A stretch of DNA of 45,181 bases from Hyphomicrobiales bacterium (GTDB lineage Bacteria; Pseudomonadota; Alphaproteobacteria; Rhizobiales; Xanthobacteraceae). The stretch lies in NCBI GenBank assembly GCA_021730985.1, contig JAKFYI010000042.1, forward strand, positions 1-45,181, in the 5' to 3' direction. Under the pieces are notes generated by a model. The model did no database searches, had not been told where the DNA came from, and saw only the letters and a list, made by a program, of their open reading frames with translations. The position numbers and the translations under genes are program-made. Of the stretch, positions 1 to 7,867 are shown piece by piece. Positions within the stretch are counted from its first letter, which is position 1. Each line of letters begins with the position of its first letter.

Positions 1-381
1 ATGACCGAGGTTGATGTCGGCTTGGCCGGTGGCGTCAGCCATGTGCGGCGGTTCTTCAGAGAGTCTGACGCGCGGTTGCTGATCTATACGGCGCGACGGA
101 TGAGTGGTCCCGAGCTTTACCGGATGGGCGTGGTTTCGGCCTGCGTTTCGGCCGATGCGCTTCTCGATACCGCGCATGGCATCGCTCGCGAAATCGCAAG
201 CAAGAGTCCGCTTGCGATTAAGGCGGCAAAACGATCCTTCAACGTTACGGAGGATATGACCTTGCGCGACGCCTATCGCTTTGAACAGTCCCAAACGGTA
301 GCGCTTGCTTCGACGGAAGATACAAAGGAAGCGCTGCGAGCATTTGCCGAAAAGCGCAAGCCTATTTTCACAGGCAGATAG
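1..381 (+). CDS. Enoyl-CoA hydratase/isomerase (crotonase), 3' part only
   Basis: This is the C-terminal half of a crotonase-fold enzyme, which hydrates 2-enoyl-CoA or does related acyl-CoA chemistry in the cytoplasm. The 126 visible codons show the EVDVGLAGG stretch of the active-site region, the helix SGPELYRMGVVSACV and the family C-terminus (SPLAIKAAKRSFN, then TEDTKEALRAFAEKRKP). Crotonases are usually about 260 residues, so roughly half the gene lies upstream of the window. The ATG at base 1 is almost certainly internal, not the real start. A Bug-type binding protein begins 55 bases downstream on the same strand, so the two may be co-transcribed. The family is clear; the substrate cannot be read from this fragment. 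Confidence 0.9.
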   Translation: MTEVDVGLAGGVSHVRRFFRESDARLLIYTARRMSGPELYRMGVVSACVSADALLDTAHGIAREIASKSPLAIKAAKRSFNVTEDMTLRDAYRFEQSQTVALASTEDTKEALRAFAEKRKPIFTGR

Positions 382-436
382 CTGCGAAGCGTCTCGTCAG
401 GCGCGCGCTCGGAAATTCAACGTGGAGAAAGCCGAC

Positions 437-1432
437 ATGACATCTACGATGAAGCGATACCGGCGACGAGTGATTGCGTACTTGCTGTCATGCGGCGTGG
501 CCGGCGGCTTGGCGATCTGCGGTGCCCACGCCCAGACATTTCCGGATCGTCCTCTGCGTATCATCGTGCCGTTTGCGGCCGGCGGCCCCAACGATGTCGC
601 GGCCCGCCTGGTCGCCGAGGCGCTGCGACCGCACCTTGGCCAGTCCGTCGTGGTCGAGAACCGCGGCGGCGCGGGCGGGCTCATTGGCACCGAAGCAGTG
701 GCAGGTGCGGCACCTGACGGCTACACGCTGCTTTTTGGAACCATCGGCCCACTGGTCCTAAGCCCAAGCGCCAACGCGTCACGCTACGACCCGGCCAAGG
801 ATTTTACCCCTATCGGTCAGGTCTATCGCTCGGCCCAGGTTTTTTCAGCCAATCCAGCGCTGGGCAAGAAGACCGTACCCGAATTCTTGTCTTATGCCCG
901 GGACAATCCAGGTAAGGCCACGATCGGGACTGCAGGAATCGGAACGCTGCCGCACTTGACGACTGAGCTGCTCAAACGCGATGCGGCGGTAAACGTCACG
1001 CACGTTCCCTACCGCGGCACCAATGCCGCGCTGGCCGATTTGATTGGTGGCCAGATCGATGCCATTTTCGGCGAGGTTTCGGTGATGGCTCCAAACGTAC
1101 AGTCTGGAAAGGCCGTTGCACTGGCCATCACTTCGCCGGAACGCTCAAGGCTCTTGCCCTCAGTCCCGACCATGAGCGAAGTCGGCATTCCGGCGCTGAC
1201 CATCGAAAGCTGGGGCGGGCTGCTCGCTCCGGCGCGCGTGCCGGCGGACGTGCTGATACATCTGGAACAGGCGCTGCAGAAGGCCTTGCGTGAGCCGTCA
1301 TTCCGCAACGCCGCGGAGAAGCAGGGCTGGGGCCAAGTCACGGGTTCACGCAAGGAATTCGCCGAACTGCTCGCGAGCGAGACGACCAAATGGAGCCCAA
1401 TTGTCAGGTCGCCCGGCTTTCAACTCAACTGA
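437..1432 (+). CDS. Bug/TctC-family tripartite tricarboxylate-type periplasmic binding protein
   Basis: A 331-residue periplasmic binding protein of the Bug (TctC) family, which binds carboxylates and other small organic compounds for TTT transporters. The ATG at 437 gives a basic N-terminus (MKRYRRR), a hydrophobic core and an AHA|Q signal-peptidase site near residue 32. The mature protein starts with FPDRPLRIIVPFAAGGPNDVA, the family's first beta-strand and ligand loop, and has VENRGGAGG and the HVPYRGTNAALADL segment. Length is normal for the family. A longer open frame reaches back into the crotonase gene, but a purine-rich site (GTGGAGAAAG) before 437 and the signal peptide favour this start. 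No TctA or TctB membrane gene occurs anywhere in the window, so this is an orphan binding protein. The ligand is unknown. Confidence 0.93.
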   Translation: MTSTMKRYRRRVIAYLLSCGVAGGLAICGAHAQTFPDRPLRIIVPFAAGGPNDVAARLVAEALRPHLGQSVVVENRGGAGGLIGTEAVAGAAPDGYTLLFGTIGPLVLSPSANASRYDPAKDFTPIGQVYRSAQVFSANPALGKKTVPEFLSYARDNPGKATIGTAGIGTLPHLTTELLKRDAAVNVTHVPYRGTNAALADLIGGQIDAIFGEVSVMAPNVQSGKAVALAITSPERSRLLPSVPTMSEVGIPALTIESWGGLLAPARVPADVLIHLEQALQKALREPSFRNAAEKQGWGQVTGSRKEFAELLASETTKWSPIVRSPGFQLN

Positions 1433-1536
1433 GCGATTGGCAGCACGCGCAGCCGGACGATGAAGGCTGCTGGGCCGACGTGTTGCGCGATCCCGCCGTC
1501 AGCGCGTCGCGCCTACCACTTTAGGACCCGTTCGGA

Positions 1537-1668
1537 TCAAAAGCGGACGCGTGCGTATTGGATCGCAGCTAAATTTTCGGGGGACTTACCAGGCTGGCGG
1601 GCGTGTTGATCCCCGACCTCGATAGGGCTCCGATAGCCAAGCGCTGAATGAGCCTGCGTGCGTTGCCT
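1537..1668 (-). pseudogene. IS3-family transposase (OrfB) C-terminal remnant
   Basis: Read on the minus strand, the 43 codons before the stop at 1537-1539 include QAHSALGYRSPIE, the classic C-terminal signature of IS3-group OrfB integrase-like transposases (RPHSALGYRSPxEF type). It is followed by a short tail ending ARVRF. There is no DDE catalytic core, no start codon and no OrfA, so this is a fossil of an insertion. The similarity begins at the stop codon of the dehydrogenase gene (1667-1669), so the insertion boundary probably lies at or inside the 3' end of that gene. The call rests on motif recognition only. The remaining bases from 1433 to 1536 show nothing I recognise. Confidence 0.7.
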
Positions 1669-2740
1669 AACGGGAACCTAGCCGTTCGATGACGCCCAGC
1701 TTTTCAGCGAGAGCGTCAAGCTCGGCAACAAGCAGCCGTCCGAGCGGTACGCCGTCGCGGCGGCGTTCGGCTTCCCGTCGAAACTCGATCTCTCCGGGAA
1801 TGAATATTTCCGCAACGCCGTCGGCGCGTTCCGATAACTTTATTTGTGCGATGAATTCATCCATCCGCGCCTTGAAGACCTCGAGGGGCAGGAATCGTGT
1901 GATGTCCACCGCGATTGCGAAGTGTCCGAGGCCCTGGTTCGAGCTCCGATCCGGGTCCATGAGATCCCGGAGTTCGTTTCCGATTGCACCACCCGTCAAG
2001 ACACCCGCGAGTATCTCGACCAGCATGATGATGCCCCATCCCTTGTGCTCGCCGATCGGCACGATCCAGCCACCATCCAGAATTGCGCGTGGATCGTCGG
2101 TGGGCCTACCCGTGCTATCGACGCCGACGCCGTGGGACACTTTGCGCCCGTTCGCGGCGGCATAGAGCAGCTTTCCGCGAGAAGAGGCACCCAGCGCAGC
2201 ATCGATGACGAAGGGGTACCGGTCCCCGGCAGGGGCCGCCGCGGTGATCGGCAGAGGCCCGGTCAGGTTGGAACGACCGCCCCACACCGGCATCACCGGA
2301 CCGCAATTTGTGAAGATCAGCCCGATCATTCCTGCCGCGACCGCGCGCAAAACATAAGGCGCACCCTCGCCGAAGTGATTGCTGTTGAGCACGCCGCAGG
2401 CCCCGATGCCGCCGTGCCGTGCCTTCTCGATCGCCACGTCCATCGCCCGCGCCGCAAAAACCTGCCCGAGCCCATTTTTTGCATCGATCACTTGGACGCT
2501 GGGGGCGTCGCGCAAAACCTGCCCCGAACTGCCGGCGCTGAAGCCGCCTTCCAGAATCTTCGCAATGTAGATGGGCATGCGGACCGCGCCGTGCGAATGC
2601 ATACCGCGAAGATCGGCGCTGGCCAGCGCCGTGGCTACGATGCCGGCCTCCGCGGAATTCAATCCTGCTGCGGAGAAGGCAGCGCACAGAAAGTCGACCA
2701 GTTTCTCTTCCGATATCAGGACATCTTCTGCTACCGACAT
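1667..2740 (-). CDS. Ldh/MDH2-family NAD(P)-dependent oxidoreductase (malate/L-lactate dehydrogenase type)
   Basis: A 357-residue cytoplasmic enzyme of the Ldh family (YlbC, YiaK, ComC type), which reduces 2-oxo acids or oxidises 2-hydroxy acids with NAD(P)(H). The family's catalytic-histidine region is present near residues 50-56 (LRGMHSHG), followed by the glycine-rich GGIGACGVLNSNHFG segment, the NCGPVMPVWGG region and the HKGWGIIMLVEILAGVLTGG helix. Length is normal. It is the last gene of the minus-strand run below a carbohydrate-type ABC importer, and its start overlaps the end of a 42-codon ORF (stop at 2733-2731). Its very C-terminus (ERLGSR) abuts an IS3 remnant and may not be native. 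It may process a hydroxy- or oxo-acid derived from the importer's substrate, which is inference. Confidence 0.9.
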   Translation of the reverse strand: MSVAEDVLISEEKLVDFLCAAFSAAGLNSAEAGIVATALASADLRGMHSHGAVRMPIYIAKILEGGFSAGSSGQVLRDAPSVQVIDAKNGLGQVFAARAMDVAIEKARHGGIGACGVLNSNHFGEGAPYVLRAVAAGMIGLIFTNCGPVMPVWGGRSNLTGPLPITAAAPAGDRYPFVIDAALGASSRGKLLYAAANGRKVSHGVGVDSTGRPTDDPRAILDGGWIVPIGEHKGWGIIMLVEILAGVLTGGAIGNELRDLMDPDRSSNQGLGHFAIAVDITRFLPLEVFKARMDEFIAQIKLSERADGVAEIFIPGEIEFRREAERRRDGVPLGRLLVAELDALAEKLGVIERLGSR

Positions 2741-2859
2741 CGATCTGGACCAGCCAAGACAACGGCCACGTCGTGGATCTTCACGCGGATGCCGCGACCG
2801 TGCGAAGCCAGAAACCGTGCACCTTTGAACATCGTCGACGCAAGCTCAACGGTTCTCAT
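2731..2859 (-). CDS. Possible 42-residue ORF, unrecognised
   Basis: A short reading frame of 42 codons starts at 2859 and overlaps the stop of the preceding Bug remnant in an ATGA arrangement. It ends inside the first codons of the Ldh-family gene. The product (starting MRTVELASTMFKGARF) is basic and has no motif I recognise. The overlaps at both ends look like translational coupling, but the frame is short and could equally be the filler left by the rearrangement that destroyed the Bug gene. I keep it only as a possibility. Confidence 0.25.
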   Translation of the reverse strand: MRTVELASTMFKGARFLASHGRGIRVKIHDVAVVLAGPDRCR

Positions 2860-2939
2860 TCGGTCATGATTTTCGCACTGGCGATGATTTCCCGATAGCG
2901 CTCGATCTCTTGCTTGATAAACCCCGGGCTGGTCTGGGG
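2856..2939 (-). pseudogene. C-terminal remnant of a Bug/TctC binding protein
   Basis: Immediately after the ABC ATPase stop (2940-2942), the same minus-strand frame stays open and encodes PGFIKQEIERYREIIASAK before a TGA at 2856-2858. This matches the canonical C-terminal helix of Bug proteins (F-I-x-x-E-x-x-R-Y-x-x-I-I-x-x-A). The rest of the gene, about 300 codons, is missing and the coding sequence of the ABC ATPase sits where it should be. The scrap therefore marks a deletion or insertion junction: the ABC operon appears to have replaced or truncated an older Bug gene that preceded the dehydrogenase. The evidence is motif recognition over 25 codons. Confidence 0.6.
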
Positions 2940-4034
2940 TTAGAACTGTGTGGCGGCGCCAATCCGTCTTCCGTCGGCATCAAACAGATAGAGCCGGCGC
3001 GGGTCGAAGGAGAGCGTGATGCGCGCGCCGCTCTTGACGTCCGCCATCTCAAGGCCTTCGCTTACCGCAATAAACGCCCGCTCGGTACCGTCGTCGAAAT
3101 ACAGCAATGTATCTTTGCCGAGTGGCTCGACCAGCCGCACCGGGAGCTCGATCTCACCCTTGCCGCCGAAAGCGACGCCCACATGCTCCGGGCGGATGCC
3201 GAACGTGGCCGCGCCCCGTTTGGATTTCTTGAAGTGCTCAGGCAACGCGAAGTCAAAGTGCGTCGAGCGAAATCGCACCACGTCGGTGTCGCCAACGACC
3301 TCGCCGGCGACCAAGTTCATCGACGGAGAGCCGAAGAAGTCGGCGACGAAGTAGCTGATCGGCTCGGAGTAGATATCCATGGGTGATCCGACCTGCTCGA
3401 TTTCGCCCGATCGCATGACAACAATTCGGTCGGCGAGCGTCATCGCCTCTTCCTGGTCATGAGTGACAAAAATGAAGGTGCGCTTAAGCTCCTCCTGAAG
3501 TCGTCCGCACTCGGCGCGCAGTTCACGCCGAAGCTTGGCATCGAGGCTCGACAGCGGTTCGTCGAGCAGAAAGGTAGACGGATTGGTCACCAGGGTGCGG
3601 GCAAGCGCGACACGCTGCGATTCGCCGCCTGAGCATTGCGCGGGCATCTTATCGAGGAGGTGCGTGATGTGCATCATTTCGGCGACCTCGCGCACGCGCT
3701 GGATGCGCTCCGGCGCAGGAACGTCTTTCATCCGCAGCCCAAACTCGATGTTCTGCGCGATGCTCTTATGTGGGAAAAGCGCGTGACTTTGGAAAACCAT
3801 ACCGAGCCCACGGTCGCGCGGCTCGAGATCGTTGACGATGCGGCCGTCAATCCGGATTTCTCCGGACGTGGGGTCCTCGAAGCCGGCGATCATCCTCAGC
3901 GTTGTCGTTTTTCCGCAGCCGGAAGGCCCGACAAAAACAACGAATTCTCCATCCTCAATAGTGATGTTGATATCTTTCACTGCCCTAACGGACCCGAACG
4001 ACTTGTTCAGATCGCACAGCTCGATGCGCGCCAC
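2940..4034 (-). CDS. ABC transporter ATP-binding protein, carbohydrate/CUT1 or polyamine (MalK/UgpC/PotA) type
   Basis: A 364-residue ATPase subunit that powers import through the two permeases encoded just upstream. Visible elements in order: Walker A GPSGCGKTT (36-44), Q-loop glutamine near 82, signature CSGGESQRVALAR (134-146), Walker B FLLDEP (155-160), D-loop SSLD and H-loop FVTHDQEEAM (His192). The C-terminal 120 residues form the OB/TOBE-like regulatory domain typical of MalK, UgpC and PotA proteins (GIRPEHVGVAFGG). Length is typical. The gap to the preceding permease stop is only two bases, so translation is probably coupled. The substrate class cannot be fixed: MalK-like ATPases serve sugars, glycerol-3-phosphate, polyamines and iron. 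Confidence 0.93.
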   Translation of the reverse strand: MARIELCDLNKSFGSVRAVKDINITIEDGEFVVFVGPSGCGKTTTLRMIAGFEDPTSGEIRIDGRIVNDLEPRDRGLGMVFQSHALFPHKSIAQNIEFGLRMKDVPAPERIQRVREVAEMMHITHLLDKMPAQCSGGESQRVALARTLVTNPSTFLLDEPLSSLDAKLRRELRAECGRLQEELKRTFIFVTHDQEEAMTLADRIVVMRSGEIEQVGSPMDIYSEPISYFVADFFGSPSMNLVAGEVVGDTDVVRFRSTHFDFALPEHFKKSKRGAATFGIRPEHVGVAFGGKGEIELPVRLVEPLGKDTLLYFDDGTERAFIAVSEGLEMADVKSGARITLSFDPRRLYLFDADGRRIGAATQF

Positions 4035-4036
4035 GC

Positions 4037-4912
4037 TTATCTCCTTACCATGCCGAAGCTAAAGCCGCGCGCGAGGTGCTTGCGGATGATGAGGCCGACG
4101 ATCATCAGCGGCACCGTAATGCCAACCGCGAGCGCAGCCTGACGCCCGTAAACCTTGCCCTCCGTTGTGCCCTGATATTTCGATAGTTCCACCGGCAGTG
4201 TCGCGACGTTGGTCTTGCTCAGGATCAGTGCGAGCAAGTACTCACTCCAGGTCAAGATGAGGATGAACAGGAACGTAGCCACCAGCCCCGATCGGATCAG
4301 CGGTAGAACGACTTCGAAGATCGTGCGCCACCGCGACGCGCCGAGAATCTCCGCTGCCTGCTCGATCTCCCGCGGCACCTCGTCGATAAAACTCTTTGTC
4401 ATCCACACTGCATAGGGCAAGTTAGTGAGGAAGTAGATCAGGATCAGCCCGAACATCGTGTCGAGCAGGCCGAGCGCCGAATAGTAGAGCGAGAGCGGTG
4501 CGACAACGACAATTGGCGGGATCATGCGCAGCATCAAAAGCTGGAACATGCGGGCTTCCGACAGGATCTTATAACGCGAAACTCCGTAAGCGATTACGGC
4601 GCCAAACACTACGGCGAGCAGCGTGGACGTGGTGGCAATGATGGTGGAATTGAGCAGTGACACCAGCGGCGTCTGCGACGAGATCGCGTATTGGGTCGAG
4701 GCATATTCCTGCGCGCCCAGCCAGACGTTGAGGTAGTTGGAGAGCGTCGGCGGATCGGGGAAATAGACCGGCGGCCACGCGAACCACTGTGTATCGATCT
4801 TGAACGAGGTCGAGATCATCCAATAGATCGGGAAGAACGCGACGATCGCCCATATCGTGAGCACCGTGTAGCGTATGATCGCGGTGATGCGGCGGCTCCG
4901 AGATTTCGTCAT
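4037..4912 (-). CDS. ABC transporter permease, MalG/UgpE-like
   Basis: A 291-residue inner-membrane permease with about six hydrophobic segments, starting with IIRYTVLTIWAIVAFFPIYW. It contains the cytoplasmic EAA loop that docks on the ATPase (EQAAEILGASRWRTIFEVVLP). The start at 4912 (MTKSRSRRITAI) was chosen because the longer frame would overlap the upstream permease by 86 bases in a non-membrane-like sequence, and because a GGCGGAA-type ribosome site precedes 4912. The gap to the upstream permease stop is 10 bases. Together with the MalF-like partner it would form the translocation channel of the 4-gene importer. Confidence 0.92.
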   Translation of the reverse strand: MTKSRSRRITAIIRYTVLTIWAIVAFFPIYWMISTSFKIDTQWFAWPPVYFPDPPTLSNYLNVWLGAQEYASTQYAISSQTPLVSLLNSTIIATTSTLLAVVFGAVIAYGVSRYKILSEARMFQLLMLRMIPPIVVVAPLSLYYSALGLLDTMFGLILIYFLTNLPYAVWMTKSFIDEVPREIEQAAEILGASRWRTIFEVVLPLIRSGLVATFLFILILTWSEYLLALILSKTNVATLPVELSKYQGTTEGKVYGRQAALAVGITVPLMIVGLIIRKHLARGFSFGMVRR

Positions 4913-4922
4913 TTCCGCCCCG

Positions 4923-5906
4923 CTAGTCCGCCGCTTCGGTCTTGCTGCTGTACATCGCGTCGAGCGCGCGCTTCTCGCGCCGTAACAGCTGGATCGCCAA
5001 CAGCACAATGACGACCATTAGGATCATCGCCACGTAGGAGAGCGCAGCGCCCTTAGAGATTTGGAAGTACTGCCAGGTGGTTAGGAAGATATAGACTGGG
5101 ATGGTTTCCGTCGAACTGCCGGGGCCGCCCTGAAACAGCGCCCAGGTTTTTGGGAACTCCGCCATCGCTTCCAGGAACCGCAGCACCAGGGCGAGTAAGA
5201 TCACCGGCCGCAGCAGCGGGAGCTGCACTTCCCAGAAAATGCGCCAGCGCGAGGCGCCGAGAATCTGCGCCGCCTCGATCGGCTCGCGTGGGATCGAACT
5301 CAGGCCCGCCAGCATGATGATGAAGGAGAAGGGGGTCCAATTCCAAATTTCGAGGAGCGTCACGGCCGGCATCGCGACCTTCGGATCGGTGAGCCACGCC
5401 GGCTTGAAGTCGACACCGAGCAGCCGGCTGATCACATCGTTCACCGGGCCGCTTTGATAAAGCAGCATCTCGGCCGTATAGGCGACGACGATCGGTACGG
5501 TGAGCATCGGCAGGATAAAGATGATGTAATAGATGGCGCTGCCGCGGAACGGCTCGTACATCAGATAAGCGAGCGCAAAGCCGATCACAAAGCAGCCGAT
5601 CGTGGAGCCCATCGCAAAGCCAAGCGAGCGCACGATCGCCCAGCCGAACCGCTCGTCCGTCAGCACCTCCTTGAACAAGTCGATCCCGACGAACTCGGCC
5701 TCCCACCAGGAGCCGAGATAGACGGTCCATTCGTGGAACGAGAAGTAAAGCTGCAGCAACAGCACTGGGGTCAGCACAAGGCTGAACAACAAGATCAGCG
5801 GCGCGCGGATCGACCACTTGAAGCGGTTGAGGGCGCGCGAGCGAGATATTTCGCGGGCGGAATGCCGTGGAGCGACTCTTGCGGGCGGGGCTGTGGCAAC
5901 CGCCAT
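4923..5906 (-). CDS. ABC transporter permease, MalF/UgpA-like
   Basis: A 327-residue inner-membrane permease with six predicted hydrophobic segments. The first is IRAPLILLFSLVLTPVLLLQLYF. It has the EAA loop EAAQILGASRWRIFWEVQLPLLRP for ATPase contact. The start at 5906 (MAVATAPPARVAPRH) follows an AGG-containing site and avoids an unlikely 31-residue basic leader in the longer frame. It pairs with the MalG-like permease 10 bases downstream. The gap to the binding-protein gene upstream is 172 bases and contains a hairpin, an arrangement that usually lowers permease expression relative to the binding protein. Confidence 0.92.
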   Translation of the reverse strand: MAVATAPPARVAPRHSAREISRSRALNRFKWSIRAPLILLFSLVLTPVLLLQLYFSFHEWTVYLGSWWEAEFVGIDLFKEVLTDERFGWAIVRSLGFAMGSTIGCFVIGFALAYLMYEPFRGSAIYYIIFILPMLTVPIVVAYTAEMLLYQSGPVNDVISRLLGVDFKPAWLTDPKVAMPAVTLLEIWNWTPFSFIIMLAGLSSIPREPIEAAQILGASRWRIFWEVQLPLLRPVILLALVLRFLEAMAEFPKTWALFQGGPGSSTETIPVYIFLTTWQYFQISKGAALSYVAMILMVVIVLLAIQLLRREKRALDAMYSSKTEAAD

Positions 5907-6037
5907 TTCATGACCTCGTTTGCTGGCAGCAAGTGGTCCAGGTGGAAATAATTTCCAACCTCGGAGCGAAGCGCGCACGCACCTCGCGTAGCGCGGCAAG
6001 AAGAAGTCCGGCGAAGATGGGCCCCGGGCACGGTTGA

Positions 6038-6059
6038 CCCCTCCCGATACGGGGAGAGG
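6038..6059 (-). terminator. Intercistronic hairpin between binding protein and permease genes
   Basis: On the minus strand CCTCTCCC-GTATC-type sequence folds into an eight-pair stem (CTCCC with GGGAG at its core, one G-T pair, loop CGTATC). There is no run of T after it, so it is more likely an mRNA-stabilising or attenuating hairpin than a full terminator. It sits 20 bases past the binding-protein stop, where many ABC operons have such an element. Confidence 0.45.
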
Positions 6060-6078
6060 CCAGACGCGATGCGGCCGA

Positions 6079-7527
6079 TCACGCCGGCCTGTCGCGCTTG
6101 GGCATCAGCGCCTTGTAACTCGCCAGCTCTTCCTTGAGCTTGCGCTGGCCGATGCGTCGAACGATCGCCGCCCACTCGTTTTCGGTCTTCGTGAGCACGT
6201 CCTTGGCGGGGAGCTGGCCAACGTAAGCCTCCGAGAGATTCTTGCCGAGCGTGTCCTGGAACTCGAGATAGCCGGTAAGATAAACCGGTGGCGACACCAC
6301 CTGGAAGTTTGCCTCGATAGCCTTGATGCCTGCCGCGCTGTAGGACTTGATGACTGGCTCCGCTGTCATGTGCGCCTTGGCCCAGGCGTCATGGAATGTA
6401 TTGACGCGATCCGACACAATCGGAATCGAGTTCTTGCCGGAGGCGAGCCAAAGCGCCAGGTAAGCGGCCTGCGCCTTGCGCGGGCTGTACTTGTTGATCA
6501 GCAGCGCCGCGAGCGGCGATGAGATCGAGCGGTGAATGCGCTTGCCGCTGAAATCCGAGCCCGGCACGAGCCCATAGAGCCACTTGCCGGCGGTCTTCGA
6601 CTTCTCGGGATTCTCGTTGAGCTTGGCGGTGCCGTCCCAGTACTGACAGGCCACGACGTTACCGCCGGCGATACGAGGGATCATCTGCGGCGTGCCCCAG
6701 CCGCCGGATTCCGGATGCGCCACTTTCTTCTCGCGCAGATAGGTTTCGACCGCGTATTGCCCGGCTGGCGTATTGAGCGTCGGCTTCATCTCGTCGTCGA
6801 ACGGAAAGCCTCCGGCAGAGTACAGCATCATGTACCACCAGGTCGGACCGTTGGCGCGGTTGCGCAGGCTGCCCGAGCCGTACAGATCCTTCGACGGATC
6901 CATCAGGGTTTCCTGGATCTGATATTCTTCTTCCCAGGTCTCCGGAAACTTCAGTTCCTTGCCATATTTGTCGGCGTACTTCTTCTTATTGTCGGGGTTC
7001 TCGATCAAGTCCTTGCGCACGTACTGGATGTGCACGTTGCCATCGGTCGGGATGCCATAGGTGTTGCCCTTGAAGGTCATGAAGGTCGCATAGTCGGCGA
7101 CCGCATCGATCTTGAAATCGGCCTTCTTCATATACTCGTCCAGCGGCTCCAGATAACCTGCCGAGGCGAGCGATGGGATCATGTTGGAGTCGATATGGAT
7201 GAAGTCGAACTGCGGCGAACGCGACAGCGCCTCCGCCATCGCCCGCTGCGGCGTGTCGAAGATGGAGATGTCCTGCACGGCGCCAACACCGATACCAGTC
7301 GCCTTCTTGAAGTCCGCGATCACAGGCTGCATTGGCACGAGGTAGGGCGACCATATGATGCCGGTCACGTCCGTGGGGGTCAGTCCCTTGGCCGCGGCGA
7401 TGACGCGCTCCTCCGGCGTGCTCTGGGCCAACGCCTGCGAGAACTTGCTGAACGGCATGAGATTCAAGATGGTGAGGCCGAGTCCGCCTTCGGCGAACAC
7501 CCGCCGCGTAATTCTTGCTACAGTCAT
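6079..7527 (-). CDS. Family 1 extracellular solute-binding protein of the carbohydrate-type ABC importer
   Basis: A 482-residue periplasmic binding protein and first gene of the ABC operon. The start at 7527 has a strong ribosome site (GGGAGGGAAG) and gives a leader with twin arginines (ITRRVF, Arg8-Arg9), a hydrophobic stretch LGLTILNLMPF and an ALA|Q cleavage site near residue 34, which suggests Tat export. The mature part has the two-lobe family 1 pattern: FDFIHIDSNMIPSLASAGYLEPLDEYMKK, YGIPTDGNVHIQYVRKDL, and a C-terminal helical region around WAAIVRRIGQ. No glycosidase or sugar kinase gene is near, so sugar is not assured. The Ldh-type dehydrogenase downstream suggests an organic acid or polyol instead, which is inference. 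Confidence 0.92.
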   Translation of the reverse strand: MTVARITRRVFAEGGLGLTILNLMPFSKFSQALAQSTPEERVIAAAKGLTPTDVTGIIWSPYLVPMQPVIADFKKATGIGVGAVQDISIFDTPQRAMAEALSRSPQFDFIHIDSNMIPSLASAGYLEPLDEYMKKADFKIDAVADYATFMTFKGNTYGIPTDGNVHIQYVRKDLIENPDNKKKYADKYGKELKFPETWEEEYQIQETLMDPSKDLYGSGSLRNRANGPTWWYMMLYSAGGFPFDDEMKPTLNTPAGQYAVETYLREKKVAHPESGGWGTPQMIPRIAGGNVVACQYWDGTAKLNENPEKSKTAGKWLYGLVPGSDFSGKRIHRSISSPLAALLINKYSPRKAQAAYLALWLASGKNSIPIVSDRVNTFHDAWAKAHMTAEPVIKSYSAAGIKAIEANFQVVSPPVYLTGYLEFQDTLGKNLSEAYVGQLPAKDVLTKTENEWAAIVRRIGQRKLKEELASYKALMPKRDRPA

Positions 7528-7867
7528 GGCTTCCCTCCCCAAGAGTCGTTGTTGGAGTGTCGTCGCCTGATTGCCGCAGCTTCGTTCAATGTTCACGGTG
7601 CAGCGAAATACGAAGGTCTGGGACTCTTCGTCCCCGCTGTCACGCGCCGTAGCCGTGCAAGCCAACGCACTCACGAACAAGCTTATGCGTTGAGAGTTCT
7701 GCGAACAATACCTCGGAACGACGTTTCGTCATCCAGTGGGCAGAGTTACGCCGTTGCCGTGCTCGGTATCCCGGCAGTCTTGTTGCTCGGCACTTCAATG
7801 GTTAGCCCGGACGGGTGCCGTCGGGATCGCGCGCACATCAACGTCGTGCGTGCCGCGCCCATACGGT
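7528..7867. other. 340-base gap with no recognised gene
   Basis: This space separates the start of the ABC binding-protein gene from the end of the next minus-strand gene. It must hold the promoter of the ABC operon. I see the strong ribosome site at its left edge and a possible weak -35/-10 pair (TTGTTC and CATAAG with a 15-base spacer, minus strand, near 7680-7710), but nothing convincing. No repeat, RNA gene or gene remnant was recognised. Open frames crossing it in both directions lack coding-like products. Confidence 0.5.

Noticed and set aside
1..3. ATG at base 1 as a true start
   Set aside because: The encoded sequence begins in the middle of the crotonase fold, so the gene starts upstream of the window.
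2940..7527. Sugar specificity for the MalFGK-like ABC importer
   Set aside because: The subunit type is common to sugars, polyamines, glycerol phosphate and others; no sugar enzyme is near, and the adjacent dehydrogenase sits behind a rearrangement junction.
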